Position numbers and translations under genes: made by a program. This document shows positions 8,141-17,240 of a stretch of 64,000 nucleotides of DNA, piece by piece. The DNA lies in the NCBI RefSeq assembly GCF_001612765.1, contig NZ_BDBB01000002.1, positions 1-64,000 of the forward strand, given 5' to 3'. Source of the DNA: Nocardia arthritidis NBRC 100137. GTDB lineage: Bacteria > Actinomycetota > Actinomycetes > Mycobacteriales > Mycobacteriaceae. Under the pieces are notes generated by a model. The model made no database searches, was not told the DNA's origin, and saw only the letters and a program-made list of their open reading frames with translations. Every line of letters begins with the position of its first letter. Positions within the stretch are counted from its first letter, which is position 1.

Positions 8141-9060
8141 CGTGTCGGCATCGCGTCGGCGCAGGCGAGACGCGAAGCCACCAGCGCGCCCGCCGCGTTG
8201 GCGAAGGTGGCGACGCGGCGGGGGTCCCAGTCCGAGAGCAGGCCGTGGATCAGCGCGCCGCCGAAACCGTCACCCGCGCCCAGCCCGCACACCACTTCTA
8301 CGCGGCACGGAGGTACCGTCCAGCGCTCCTCGGCGGTCGCCACCAAAACGCCGTCAGCGCCCTGTTTGATCACCGCCAGGCGCACCCCGCGGGCCAGCAG
8401 GCGATCGGCCGCCGCGTCCGGATCGGCGCTGCCCACCGCCACCTCGACCTCGGTACGGTTGCCGACCACCACGTTCACGTGGTCGACCATCCAGCCGATC
8501 TCGGCCCGCGCGGTATCCATGTCGGCCCAGAACATCGGCCGATAATCCAGATCGAGCACCGTGTGCCCACGTCGTGCGCGGCGCAGCAGAATCTCCCGCT
8601 GGGTACAGCGGCCGGGTTCCGCGCTCACTCCGGTGCCCGTGACCCACAGCAGCGGCACGGCATCCACGACCTCCCAGGGCACTTCGTCCGGAGTGATGGT
8701 GAGATCCGGCGCGATCGGCGCCCGGTAGAACAACAGCGGCGGATCCGACGGCGGCGTCAGCTCGCAGAAGACGACGGGCGTCTGGAGATCCGGCGCGGTC
8801 GTCACGTAACGGGGTGAGACGTCGAAGTCCTCCAGCGCCGTGCGCACGAAGTCGCCGAAGCCGTCGGGGCCCACCTTGGTCAGCACCGCCGTGCGCCGGC
8901 CGAGCCGTGCGGCGGCCACGGCGACATTGGTGGCGGTGCCGCCCAGGAACTTGGCGAAACTGCGTACCTGCGCCAGGGCGACGCCGCTCTGTTCGGGATA
9001 CAGGTCCACCCCGACGCGACCGATCGTCAACGCCTCCAGCTCGCCTGCCCGCGTGTTCAC
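8110..9060 (-). CDS. iolC: 5-dehydro-2-deoxygluconokinase (PfkB family)
   Basis: The 316-residue protein is a ribokinase-type sugar kinase. The N-terminal substrate region has [11 protein letters not shown] and [17 protein letters not shown], and the C-terminal PfkB signature [17 protein letters not shown] holds the anion hole and catalytic Asp. The YPEQ and [10 protein letters not shown] motifs are typical of IolC. It phosphorylates 2-deoxy-5-keto-gluconate. Its GTG start overlaps the stop of the ABC ATPase gene by 4 bp. The short C-terminal tail, EIEELLCG, is the seed of the downstream tandem repeat. Confidence 0.93.
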   Translation of the reverse strand: MNTRAGELEALTIGRVGVDLYPEQSGVALAQVRSFAKFLGGTATNVAVAAARLGRRTAVLTKVGPDGFGDFVRTALEDFDVSPRYVTTAPDLQTPVVFCELTPPSDPPLLFYRAPIAPDLTITPDEVPWEVVDAVPLLWVTGTGVSAEPGRCTQREILLRRARRGHTVLDLDYRPMFWADMDTARAEIGWMVDHVNVVVGNRTEVEVAVGSADPDAAADRLLARGVRLAVIKQGADGVLVATAEERWTVPPCRVEVVCGLGAGDGFGGALIHGLLSDWDPRRVATFANAAGALVASRLACADAMPTRAEIEELLCG

Positions 9061-9839
9061 GGCGTCACCACACGCCGCAATTCGTGCTGCAACGCCTCCA
9101 GTTCCGCCCCGCCTGCCATCTGGCGGGTCAATTCCGGCAGGTCGATCTCCGATTTCTCGTACGCGCCGAGCATCGCGCCCCGCTTCAGCAGCAGGAATCG
9201 ATCGCCCACCGGATAGGCGTGGTGGGGATTGTGCGTGATGAGCACGACGCCGAGCCCGCGTTCACGCGCCTGCACGACGTACTTCAGCACCACCCCGGCC
9301 TGTTTGACGCCCAACGCCGCGGTCGGCTCGTCGAGGATCAGCACTTTCGCGCCGTAGTGCACGGCCCGCGCGATAGCGACGCACTGCCGCTGGCCGCCCG
9401 ACAGCGTGCCGACCGGCTGTTCCATATCCCGGATCTCGATACCCATGTCGGCCAACGCCGTCCGCGCGATCTCACAGCCTTTCCTACGGTCCAGCAGCCG
9501 GAAGGGACCGTATCCGAAGGTGGGTTCGGACCCGAGCACGAAGTTGCGCCACACGCTCATCAGCCCAACCACCGCGAGATCCTGGTAGACCGTGGCGATG
9601 CCGCGATCCAGCGCCGCCCGCGGCGAGGCGAACCGGACCGCTTCGCCTTCCACCCGCAGTTCGCCTCGGTCGTGCTGGTGCACCCCGGCCAGGATCTTGA
9701 TCAGCGTCGATTTGCCCGCGCCGTTGTCGCCGAGCACGCAGGTCACCTCGCCCGCGTTCACCACCGTGGACACCTCGCGCAGGGCGACGACACCGCCGTA
9801 GCTCTTGCCGAGGTCGACGGCCTCGATGAGGGAAGTCAT
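9057..9839 (-). CDS. sugar (inositol) ABC transporter, ATP-binding protein
   Basis: The 260-residue protein is a single ABC domain of the ribose-type (CUT2) importers, which normally have two domains or one as here. Walker A is GDNGAGKST, the Q-loop is in TVYQDLAV, the signature is LSGGQRQ and Walker B is [12 protein letters not shown]. It energises the neighbouring permease at the inner face of the membrane. It overlaps the permease stop by 4 bp upstream and iolC by 4 bp downstream, so uptake and catabolism are made together. Confidence 0.93.
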   Translation of the reverse strand: MTSLIEAVDLGKSYGGVVALREVSTVVNAGEVTCVLGDNGAGKSTLIKILAGVHQHDRGELRVEGEAVRFASPRAALDRGIATVYQDLAVVGLMSVWRNFVLGSEPTFGYGPFRLLDRRKGCEIARTALADMGIEIRDMEQPVGTLSGGQRQCVAIARAVHYGAKVLILDEPTAALGVKQAGVVLKYVVQARERGLGVVLITHNPHHAYPVGDRFLLLKRGAMLGAYEKSEIDLPELTRQMAGGAELEALQHELRRVVTP

Positions 9840-10885
9840 CGGCGCACCCTTTCGGCTCGCTTCTGGAATCTGTTGTTGACCAGCACCGCCGCCAGCAGCA
9901 GCACACCGAGGAACAGCATGAACCAGTCGCTGTCCCAGCGCGCGAACACGATGCCCTGGCGCGCCATGCCGAAGATCAGCGCACCGATGGCGGCGCCGAC
10001 CGCCGAGCCGAAGCCGCCGGTGAGCAGGCACCCGCCGACCACGGCGGCGATGATGTAGTGCAATTCGAGCCCGACGCCCTGGTTGGCCTGCACACTCGCG
10101 AACCGCAGGATATTGCAGGAGCCCACCACCCAGCCCGCGAACGCGGTGCCCATGAACAGCAGGATCTTGGTGCGGTCCGCCGGCACGCCGACCGCGCGAG
10201 CGCTCGGCAACGCACCGCCAACGGCGAAGATCCAGTTGCCGAACCTGGTTCGGACCAGGATGAGCGCGGCGATCGCGGTCAGCGCGATCCACCAGAGCAC
10301 CGAAGCCTGGATGCGCGCTTCGCCGATGTCCAGGGTCGAGGCGAACACCCAACCCGCCGATTGGTAGCCGTCCGCGCTACGCACGCCCGACACCTGCACC
10401 GTGCCGGTCACCAGCCGGGTCACACCGAGGTTCAGACCTTGGAGGGCGAGGAAGGTACCCAGCGTGACGATGAAGCTGGGCAGACCGGTGCGCATCACCA
10501 CCCAGCCGTTGAACGCGCCGACGGCCAGCGCGAACACCAGCGAAGCGAGCAGTGCGAACCAGACGTTCCATCCGGCGTGCACGGCGAGCAACGCGGTGAC
10601 CAACGCGGTGGACGCGGTCATCACGCCTGCCGACAGGTCGAACTCGCCGCCGACCATCAGCAGCGCCACGGCCACCGCCATGATGCCCAGCGTGGACGCG
10701 TCGTCCAGCCAGGTCGCGACACCGAGCGAGCTCAGGAACCGATCGGTGGCCAGCGAGAAGAACACGAACACCAGCAACGCGCCGAGCGCCGCGCCGATCT
10801 CGGGGCGCACGGCCAGACGCTGGAGTGGCGAAAGTCCCGCCGGACGGTCCTGCGTCGTCTCGGATGGCTTCGTGGTAACTGTCAT
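9836..10885 (-). CDS. sugar (inositol) ABC transporter, permease
   Basis: The 349-residue membrane protein has about ten hydrophobic segments and the RbsC/BPD_transp_2 hallmarks, including [28 protein letters not shown] and [17 protein letters not shown]. It forms the translocation path for the sugar taken up by this system. An internal M-TVTTKPSE start at 10885 is the only sensible one; the frame upstream is shadow sequence. It lies between the binding-protein and ATPase genes. Confidence 0.93.
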   Translation of the reverse strand: MTVTTKPSETTQDRPAGLSPLQRLAVRPEIGAALGALLVFVFFSLATDRFLSSLGVATWLDDASTLGIMAVAVALLMVGGEFDLSAGVMTASTALVTALLAVHAGWNVWFALLASLVFALAVGAFNGWVVMRTGLPSFIVTLGTFLALQGLNLGVTRLVTGTVQVSGVRSADGYQSAGWVFASTLDIGEARIQASVLWWIALTAIAALILVRTRFGNWIFAVGGALPSARAVGVPADRTKILLFMGTAFAGWVVGSCNILRFASVQANQGVGLELHYIIAAVVGGCLLTGGFGSAVGAAIGALIFGMARQGIVFARWDSDWFMLFLGVLLLAAVLVNNRFQKRAERVRR

Positions 10886-10902
10886 TTCATCCGCTCCCGA
10901 CC

Positions 10903-11910
10903 TCAGCGCGTGCCCTGCGCGACGAGCGCGGCGACGGCTTCCACGTTGTTCTTGTCGACGAAATCGGGTCCGGTCTGCACGGGCGTCCCGCCTCCGACGG
11001 TGTTCAGGTTCGTCCGGTACAGCCGCAGCAGCACGACCGGCAGATAGCCCTGCTCGTACTGCTGCTGATCCACCGCGAACAACAGCCTTCCCGCCCGGAT
11101 CGCCTCCACCACATCGGCATTGAGATCGAAGGTCGCGACGGCGGCGGGTGACCCGGCCTCCCGGACCGCGTCCACGGCTCGCGCGGCGACCTGGGAGTTC
11201 AACGTCAGGACCGCGTCGATGGATCGGTCGGCCTCCAGCGCGCCCTTGATCCTCGACTGCGCATCGGTGGGGTTGTTGATGTCCACCTGGAGCGTGGTCG
11301 AGGTGCCGAATGCCTTCGTCGCGCCCGCGCACCGCTCGTTCGCGCCGATATTGCCCGCCTCGTGGATGACGCACAGCATCTTCGTGCGCCGGGCCTCGGC
11401 GAGCCGTTTGCCCGCGGCCTGCCCGGCCAGCGACTCGCTTTGCCCCACGTGGACGAACGCGCCGAACTTCGCGCTGTCGGACTCGCCCGAATTGATCGTC
11501 ACCACCGGAATTCCCGCGGAGACGGCCTTTTCCACGGACGGCCGGAGCGCTTCGGGATTGGCCATGGAGACGACGAGGCCGTCGACGCCTTGGGCCACCG
11601 CGTTGTCGATCAATTTCGCCTGCTGGCCGGGATCGCCGGAGGCGTTGTACTCCACCCGGATACCGAGATCCTTGCCCGCGGCCTCCGCGCCGTTCTTGAC
11701 GACGTTCCAGAACGCGTCGCCGGGGCTGCCATGGGTCACCACCGCTACCGATTTCACCGTCCCCGCGGCGACCGGTGTCCGCGAAGGGGCCGGCGCGTCG
11801 GCGCCGGGGCCGCTGCACGCGGCCAGGACAGCGGCCGTGGCGATCCACGGCAGCAGACGGCTCGAACGCCGGCTGCTCGCGGTCACGCCACGCTGTGGTC
11901 TCCAAGACAT
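10903..11910 (-). CDS. periplasmic-type sugar-binding lipoprotein of the inositol ABC transporter
   Basis: The 335-residue protein has a basic N-terminus, a hydrophobic stretch and a lipobox (LAAC, Cys near residue 30), so it should be a lipid-anchored surface receptor. The mature part is a peripheral-binding-protein-like domain of the ribose/galactose class: VVTHGSPGDAFWNVVKNGAE, GVDGLVVSMANPEAL, GIPVVTINSGES and DQQQYEQGYLPV. Start ATG 11910 follows GGGGAAG. With the ATPase and permease it forms a complete importer inside the iol operon. Confidence 0.92.
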   Translation of the reverse strand: MSWRPQRGVTASSRRSSRLLPWIATAAVLAACSGPGADAPAPSRTPVAAGTVKSVAVVTHGSPGDAFWNVVKNGAEAAGKDLGIRVEYNASGDPGQQAKLIDNAVAQGVDGLVVSMANPEALRPSVEKAVSAGIPVVTINSGESDSAKFGAFVHVGQSESLAGQAAGKRLAEARRTKMLCVIHEAGNIGANERCAGATKAFGTSTTLQVDINNPTDAQSRIKGALEADRSIDAVLTLNSQVAARAVDAVREAGSPAAVATFDLNADVVEAIRAGRLLFAVDQQQYEQGYLPVVLLRLYRTNLNTVGGGTPVQTGPDFVDKNNVEAVAALVAQGTR

Positions 11911-11924
11911 CGTCGTCGCTTCCC

Positions 11925-12821
11925 CTAGATTCCTGCCGCGGCGAGCGCGATGTCCGCGAGATGACGCACGCTGCGTTCGGCGTCTCGGCTCGCCTGCCGC
12001 CCCTGGTCGCCCGGCCGCAGTACGGTGTCCTGTTCCAGGACGTACCAGTACCGATAACCCGCGGCCCGCAGGGTGTGCACGAGTGCCGCGATATCGACGT
12101 CGCCCTCCCCCAGCGGCACGTACAGCCCGCGCCGCACGGCCTCGCTGTAATCCAGCTCCCCAGCTCGGACCTGGTCGGCCAGCGCGCCGCGGACGTCCTT
12201 CAGATGGACGTGCCCGATCCGCTCGGCGTGCCGCCGCGCGAGCCGAACCGGATCGGCGCCGCCGATGAGCAGATGCCCGGTGTCCAGGCAGATATCGAGA
12301 TCGGAATCGGTGAGGAACCGCTCGACCTCGGCCTCGCTCTCCACGTAGGTGCCGACATGCGGGTGCAGCACTGTGCGCAGGCCGCGTGCGGCGCCGGCAT
12401 CGCGGATCGCGGCGGCCGTGTCGACCAGAGCGCTCCACTCGCCGCCGTCGAGTGGTGGGCGCGTGTCGTACCCGCCGAGTCCGGTCGCGGCGGCAAGCAC
12501 GAGAACTTCCGCGCCCGCGGCAGCCAGCAACGCGGTGGTGTCCTCGGCACGAGCGAGGGCATCCTGCCGGTCGCGGTGCAGCGCGACGGCGAGGAACCCG
12601 CCGACCGCGGTGATCCCGAAGGCCTCGAGCAGCCGCCGCAGTTCACCCGGATCGCGCGGCAGATAGCCGGGGGGACCGAGTTCGGTAGCGGACAGACCGA
12701 GCTCGGCCATCTCCGACAGGACGGTGCGAGCGTCGAGCACGTGACCCCAGCCGGGGACCTCGCAGACTCCCCAAGAGATCGGCGCGGCCGCGATACGCAG
12801 CGGGTAGAGAGATTCGGTCAT
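11925..12821 (-). CDS. iolE: inosose dehydratase-like TIM-barrel protein
   Basis: The 298-residue protein is a xylose-isomerase-like TIM barrel with the usual metal ligands spread as ATELGPPG, LHPHVGTYVE, CLDTGH and IGHVHLKD, then GEGDVD near the C-terminus. The opening APISWGVCEVPGWG and the gene context fit IolE, which dehydrates 2-keto-myo-inositol; an IolH/IolI-type isomerase role cannot be excluded from sequence alone. It is the first gene of the leftward operon, with GGAGAAG before ATG 12821, and faces the LacI regulator across 256 bp containing three operators. Confidence 0.72.
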   Translation of the reverse strand: MTESLYPLRIAAAPISWGVCEVPGWGHVLDARTVLSEMAELGLSATELGPPGYLPRDPGELRRLLEAFGITAVGGFLAVALHRDRQDALARAEDTTALLAAAGAEVLVLAAATGLGGYDTRPPLDGGEWSALVDTAAAIRDAGAARGLRTVLHPHVGTYVESEAEVERFLTDSDLDICLDTGHLLIGGADPVRLARRHAERIGHVHLKDVRGALADQVRAGELDYSEAVRRGLYVPLGEGDVDIAALVHTLRAAGYRYWYVLEQDTVLRPGDQGRQASRDAERSVRHLADIALAAAGI

Positions 12822-12862
12822 CGGCACTTCTCCGACCTTCGCTGTCGAGTTGAGTCCGCATT

Positions 12863-12878
12863 GTTGGAGCGCTCCAAC
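12863..12878. promoter_or_regulatory. LacI-type operator, perfect 16-bp palindrome
   Basis: GTTGGAGCGCTCCAAC is a perfect palindrome with the central GCGC core common to LacI/GalR operators. It lies 42 bp upstream of the first gene of the iol operon. Confidence 0.8.
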
Positions 12879-12924
12879 TATGTAACGCAGGTCATAGCGT
12901 GTCAAGGGCTTCTCTTGTCCTCCC

Positions 12925-12934
12925 AAAGCGCTTT
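12925..12934. promoter_or_regulatory. second LacI-type operator
   Basis: AAAGCGCTTT is a perfect 10-bp palindrome with the same AGCGCT core as the two flanking sites, about midway between the divergent genes. Confidence 0.7.
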
Positions 12935-12997
12935 CACCAGCGGATATTCCGCCAGATATGCGAACTCGGCCCGAGCAGCGCGTACGCGCGTGCGGAT

Positions 12998-13009
12998 TAG
13001 AGCGCTCTA
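12998..13009. promoter_or_regulatory. third LacI-type operator
   Basis: TAGAGCGCTCTA is a perfect 12-bp palindrome, 69 bp before the lacI-type gene start. It probably gives autoregulation and lets the repressor loop DNA with the other two sites. Confidence 0.75.
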
Positions 13010-13077
13010 TTGATCGACCCGCACCGACCTTGTATCGTCCGTCCCGGCAGGGCAGGTGAACGCGGAGCGGAGGCGAC

Positions 13078-14079
13078 ATGGCACGGCCGACCATGGAAGA
13101 CGTCGCCGCCCGCGCGGGCGTCTCCCGCGCCCTGGTCTCGCTCGTCATGCGCAACTCCCCCAAGGTCAGCGAGCACCGCCGCCGCGCCGTGCTGGACGCG
13201 GCGAAGGACCTCGGTTATCAGCCGCACTTCATGGCCAGGTCGCTGGCGAGCCGGACCTCGAACATCGTCGGCGTCATGGTCTCCGACCTGCGCAACGCCT
13301 TCTTCGCCGACGTGATCGAGGGCATGGACGCCGCCGCGCAGGAGTGCGGCCTCGAACTGATCCTCAACACCGGCCGGCGCAGCGCCGCGCGCGAGCGCAC
13401 CGCGTTGGAGAGCCTGCTCTCCTTCCGGCCAGGGGGCGTCATCCTGCTGTCTCCGATCCTGCCCGCCGCGGCCATTCGCGAAGCGGCGCACCAGGCTTCC
13501 TTGGTGCTGGTCTCCCGCACGTCCACCTTCGCCGCTGTCGACACGGTCAACGACGACGGCGAGGCGGGCGCCGCCCTCGCCGTCGATCACCTGGTCCGGC
13601 TCGGGCATCGGCGCATCGTCCACCTGGACGGCGGCGGTGCGTTCACCGCGGCGCCGCGCCGCAAGGGCTACCGCGCCGCCATGCAACGTCACGGGCTCGA
13701 ACCGATGGTCGTACCGAGTGAGCACACCGACTCCGCGGGCATGGCCGCGGTGCGCAAACTGCTGAATCTGTTCTCCCGCGACAACTTTCCCACCGCGTTG
13801 GTGTGCGGCAACGACTTCAACGCCGTCGGGGCGCTGTCCGCGCTGGAGGAAGCGGGATTACGAGTGCCGGAGGACGTCTCGGTGGTCGGCTACGACAACA
13901 CCTCGTTGGCCGCCCTGCGTCACGTCGCGCTGACCACCATCGACCAACCCCGCGTCCAGATGGGCCGCCTCGCGATCGAGGCCCTCACCGAACGACTCCG
14001 CGACGGCCGCACCACGCCGGTCCGCCGCCGAGTGGAACCTTCGCTCATCGTCCGCTCTACCACGACCGCCCCCCGCTGA
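13078..14079 (+). CDS. LacI-family repressor of the inositol locus
   Basis: The 333-residue protein starts with the LacI helix-turn-helix, TMEDVAARAGVSRALVSLVMRN, and hinge helix (MARSLASRTSNIVGVMV), followed by a periplasmic-binding-protein-like effector domain with DTVNDDGEAG, RKGYRAAM and VVGYDNTSLA. GGAGG lies six bases before ATG 13078. It is divergent from the iol operon and cotranscribed with iolG, so a role as inositol-responsive repressor is a strong inference. Three GCGC-core palindromes in the shared promoter region are its likely targets. Confidence 0.93.
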   Translation: MARPTMEDVAARAGVSRALVSLVMRNSPKVSEHRRRAVLDAAKDLGYQPHFMARSLASRTSNIVGVMVSDLRNAFFADVIEGMDAAAQECGLELILNTGRRSAARERTALESLLSFRPGGVILLSPILPAAAIREAAHQASLVLVSRTSTFAAVDTVNDDGEAGAALAVDHLVRLGHRRIVHLDGGGAFTAAPRRKGYRAAMQRHGLEPMVVPSEHTDSAGMAAVRKLLNLFSRDNFPTALVCGNDFNAVGALSALEEAGLRVPEDVSVVGYDNTSLAALRHVALTTIDQPRVQMGRLAIEALTERLRDGRTTPVRRRVEPSLIVRSTTTAPR

Positions 14080-14123
14080 ACCGTTCCCTGATGCCCATCG
14101 CGATTCCGCCTGAAGGAGAGTCG

Positions 14124-15143
14124 ATGTCACCACACCGAGCCGTCACGCTGGGCCTCGCCGGAACCGGCCGCATCGGGACCTCGCACGCCGAGACCCTGAG
14201 GAAACTCCCCAACGTGGCCACCGTCCTGGTCGCCGACGCCGTCCCCGAACGCGCCCGCGCCACCGCCACCGACCTCGGCGTCGAATTCGCCCCCGATCTC
14301 GACGCCCTCTTCTCCGCCGACCTCGACGGCCTGATCATCGCCACCGCCACCGACTCCCACCCCGAACTCATCATCCGAGCCGTCGACGCGGGCATCCCCG
14401 TCTTCTGCGAGAAGCCCGTGGCCGCCGACATCACCGGCACCCTCTCCGTCATCGACCACATCCGCGACTCCTCCGTCCCCGTTCAGATCGGCTTCCAACG
14501 CCGCTTCGACACCGGCTACCGCGCCGCCCGCGAAGCCATCCGTTCCGGCGAACTCGGCTGGCTGCACACCTTGCGCGCCACCACCCTCGATCCGGCCCCA
14601 CCACCCGCCGAGTACATTTTCCGCTCCGGCGGCATCTTCCGCGACTGCGGAGTGCACGATTTCGACATCATTCGCTGGGTGACAGGACGCGAGGTCACCG
14701 AAGTGTTCGCCCTCGGAGCCAACCGGGGTGCGTCATTCTTCGCCGAAGCGGGCGACGTGGACACCGCCGCCGTGTTGTTGCGCCTGGACGACGGAGCCCT
14801 CGCGACCGTGTCGCTGACCCGCTACAACGGGGTGGGATACGACGTCCGGCTCGAGGCATTGGGCTCCGAGGGGAACGCCATCGTCGGACTTGACGACCGT
14901 GCGCCGCTGACCTCCGTCGAACCCGACCACAGCCCCTCCCCCCATTCCCCCTATGGGGGTTTCATGGAGCGGTTCCGTCCAGCCTATGCCGACGAACTGG
15001 CGGCATTTATCGAGGTCGCGACCGGTCAGCTCGAGAATCCCTGCCCTCCCGCCGACGCATTGGAGGCCTTCTACGTTGCCGAAGCCTGCGATCTGTCCCG
15101 GCGGGAAGGCCGGGCTGTCGAGATAGCTGAAGTCCGCCGTTGA
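14124..15143 (+). CDS. iolG: inositol 2-dehydrogenase (Gfo/Idh/MocA family)
   Basis: The 339-residue protein has the Rossmann motif GLAGTGRIGTSHAETL at the N-terminus, the EKP motif (CEKPVA) that carries the catalytic-site lysine, and the GGIFRDCGVHDFDIIRW segment with the active-site Asp and His. It should oxidise myo-inositol to 2-keto-inositol with NAD. GAAGGAGAG precedes ATG 14124. It follows the repressor gene by 44 bp in the same direction, so it is likely induced with the divergent operon. A scyllo- or chiro-inositol preference cannot be ruled out. Confidence 0.87.
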   Translation: MSPHRAVTLGLAGTGRIGTSHAETLRKLPNVATVLVADAVPERARATATDLGVEFAPDLDALFSADLDGLIIATATDSHPELIIRAVDAGIPVFCEKPVAADITGTLSVIDHIRDSSVPVQIGFQRRFDTGYRAAREAIRSGELGWLHTLRATTLDPAPPPAEYIFRSGGIFRDCGVHDFDIIRWVTGREVTEVFALGANRGASFFAEAGDVDTAAVLLRLDDGALATVSLTRYNGVGYDVRLEALGSEGNAIVGLDDRAPLTSVEPDHSPSPHSPYGGFMERFRPAYADELAAFIEVATGQLENPCPPADALEAFYVAEACDLSRREGRAVEIAEVRR

Positions 15144-15181
15144 AAGGTCGCCGGGAACAGCCGGGAGAGATTGGGGGCGCC

Positions 15182-15649
15182 TCAATGCTGGATCAAGCCG
15201 CCGACCGGGACGGGAGCGACATGGCCGGTGGCCGGAACGGTCCGAGCCAGCGCCAGACCGATGTCGACCAGTGAAGACCGGCGCAGCCCGGCGACATCGG
15301 AAATCGGGGTCCAGATCGGCTCGGCGGTCTCACCATTCGGCTCATGCCGCAGTCGCCCGTCGGTGACGCGGACCCGGTAGAAAATGCCGACATTCTGGTG
15401 CTCGGCTCCGGCATGCGCGGCCGCCGCGGGAATTACCCTCGAGTCCACGCCGAGCAGACGTTCGACCACCCCGTGGCAGCCGGTTTCTTCAGCGAGCTCT
15501 CGGATCACCGCGTCGAACGGGTCCTCCGCGTGCTCGACCCCACCGCCCGGAAGAGTCCAGTTGGTCTCGCCCCTCGGTGGTACGTAACGGACGAGCAGCA
15601 CCCGTCCGTCCTCGATACAGACGGCGTATGCCGCCAGCCTGAAACTCAT
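15182..15649 (-). CDS. Nudix hydrolase
   Basis: The 155-residue protein has a complete Nudix box: GGGVEHAEDPFDAVIRELAEETG matches Gx5Ex7REUxEExG, the glutamates binding magnesium. It hydrolyses a nucleoside diphosphate linked to some other group; the substrate is not evident. The downstream TAEPIWTP-type segment is common to ADP-ribose/NTP-type family members. The start is set by GGAGGTGTCGGGG before ATG 15649. It converges on iolG with 38 bp between the stops. Confidence 0.9.
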   Translation of the reverse strand: MSFRLAAYAVCIEDGRVLLVRYVPPRGETNWTLPGGGVEHAEDPFDAVIRELAEETGCHGVVERLLGVDSRVIPAAAAHAGAEHQNVGIFYRVRVTDGRLRHEPNGETAEPIWTPISDVAGLRRSSLVDIGLALARTVPATGHVAPVPVGGLIQH

Positions 15650-15771
15650 CCCCGACACCTCCCGCCGGACCCTATCCCAACGTCCTCCACTCCGGCGACT
15701 CGCTGTCGACGGCCGCGACAAACACGAACGGGTAAGCGAAAATGGTGCAGGAACTCTCACGAGGGGCCTCC

Positions 15772-17124
15772 ATGAGTACGCATACGGCTGTCGGCCGCCC
15801 TGTCCAGCGAGCATGGCCGATCGTCGGCCACGGCCTAGCGCTACGAAGCAGGCCATTGCAGTTCTTCGCTGAGCTGCACCGGAGCCCGGAACCGTTGGCG
15901 CGAATCCGGTTGGGCAGCAAAGACGCCTACCTGGTGACCGCGCCGGAGCTGATCGTTTCGTTGCTGCGCGGCAAGGAGGCGCACAGCGTCGAGAAGGGGG
16001 CGTTCTTCGAGGCCATGCGGGCGCTGCTGGGCGATGGTTTGTCCGTGTCGGCCGAGCCCAAGCACCTGCGGCATCGCCGCCTGATGGCACCGGCCTTTCA
16101 CCACGAGAAGATCGCCGGCTATGTGCGGATCATGCAGCAGGAAGCCGATGCCATGGTCGACGGTTGGAGTGACGGCGCGCGATTGGAGCTCGATGACCGA
16201 TTGCGGGTGCTGGCCATGCGGATCGTCGCGAAGGCTTTGTTCGCCAGCGAACTCGGCGAAGCGGTGGTCGCGGAGTCGCTGCGTTCATTTCCGGTGATCG
16301 TCGACGAGCTACCGAAACGCACCATGATGCCGTGGCTGGCGCACATCCCACTGCGCAACCGCACTTTCGATGCCGCAGTGCGCAGGCTCTCCGATGCGAT
16401 CGACCGCATCATCGCCGAATACCGAGCCGGCGAAACCGATTACGGCGACTTGGTGTCGATGCTGCTCACAGCCCGCTTCGACGACGGCACCGGGCTCACC
16501 GATCGCGAACTCCACGACGAGGTGATGACGCTCTACGCCGCGGGTTTCGCAACCACAGCCAACACCATGGCTTTCGCCTTCTACGAGTTGGCGCGGCGCG
16601 CGGACGTGCGAGAGCGAGTCGAAGAGGAAGTCGCCGAAGTGCTGCGCGGCGGCCCGGTAACCGCTGACAACATCCAGCGTCTCCAGTACACCGAGCGAGT
16701 GATGACCGAGACACTGCGCCGATACGCTCCCACCTGGCTCGGCACACGCGAAACGATCGAGAAACTCGACCTCGGCGGCGTCACGCTCCCCGCGGGCACC
16801 ACGCTCTTCTACTCGCCGTACACGCTGCACAACAACCCGAAGCACTTCGACGATCCGGCCCGGTTCGACCCGGACCGATGGACGCCGGAATACCGCAAGT
16901 CCGTCACCCGATCCGGGATATACCAGCCCTTCGGCCTCGGCAACCGAAACTGCATCGGCGAACCGTTCGCGTGGTACGAAGCGGTCACCATTTTGGCTAC
17001 GGTCGTTGCCCGGGCACGTCTGGAGCTGGTGCCGGGAGCTGCCGTGCATGAGGTCGCGCGCGCCACGTTGGAGGTGAACCACCTCCCGGTGACGGTGCGG
17101 TTGCGTACCGCACCGTCGGCCTGA
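15772..17124 (+). CDS. cytochrome P450 (complete set of motifs)
   Basis: The 450-residue protein has all P450 landmarks: I-helix AAGFATT (about 256-262), K-helix ExxR as ETLR (313-316), and the heme-binding loop FGLGNRNCIG with the ligand Cys394. No ferredoxin or reductase domain is fused, so it needs partners in trans. Sequence style around FYSPYTLHNNPKHFDDPARFDPDRW is like terpene-oxidising P450s such as the pentalenene oxygenase group, but no terpene cyclase is in the window. ATG 15772 has a GAGGGG site; an in-frame ATG at 15742 would add ten residues. Confidence 0.93.
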   Translation: MSTHTAVGRPVQRAWPIVGHGLALRSRPLQFFAELHRSPEPLARIRLGSKDAYLVTAPELIVSLLRGKEAHSVEKGAFFEAMRALLGDGLSVSAEPKHLRHRRLMAPAFHHEKIAGYVRIMQQEADAMVDGWSDGARLELDDRLRVLAMRIVAKALFASELGEAVVAESLRSFPVIVDELPKRTMMPWLAHIPLRNRTFDAAVRRLSDAIDRIIAEYRAGETDYGDLVSMLLTARFDDGTGLTDRELHDEVMTLYAAGFATTANTMAFAFYELARRADVRERVEEEVAEVLRGGPVTADNIQRLQYTERVMTETLRRYAPTWLGTRETIEKLDLGGVTLPAGTTLFYSPYTLHNNPKHFDDPARFDPDRWTPEYRKSVTRSGIYQPFGLGNRNCIGEPFAWYEAVTILATVVARARLELVPGAAVHEVARATLEVNHLPVTVRLRTAPSA

Positions 17125-17240
17125 ACAGCAGCCGCTTGTTGTGGAGGTCCCCACGACCATTGCTGGCCAGGCCGGGAACTACAAGACCTGCTCCTCCCCT
17201 GTGCAGATCGCAGCAGCTCACCACTTCCATCTGCAATTCA

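Noticed and set aside
9836..11905. Single long frame suggesting a 689-residue fusion of permease with an N-terminal domain
   Set aside because: The upstream part is an Arg-rich shadow of the binding-protein gene, which itself has a lipobox and a full solute-binding domain in another frame.
12979..12988. CGCGTACGCG palindrome between iolE-like and lacI-type genes
   Set aside because: It does not share the AGCGCT core of the three operator candidates and such CG-only palindromes are frequent by chance here.
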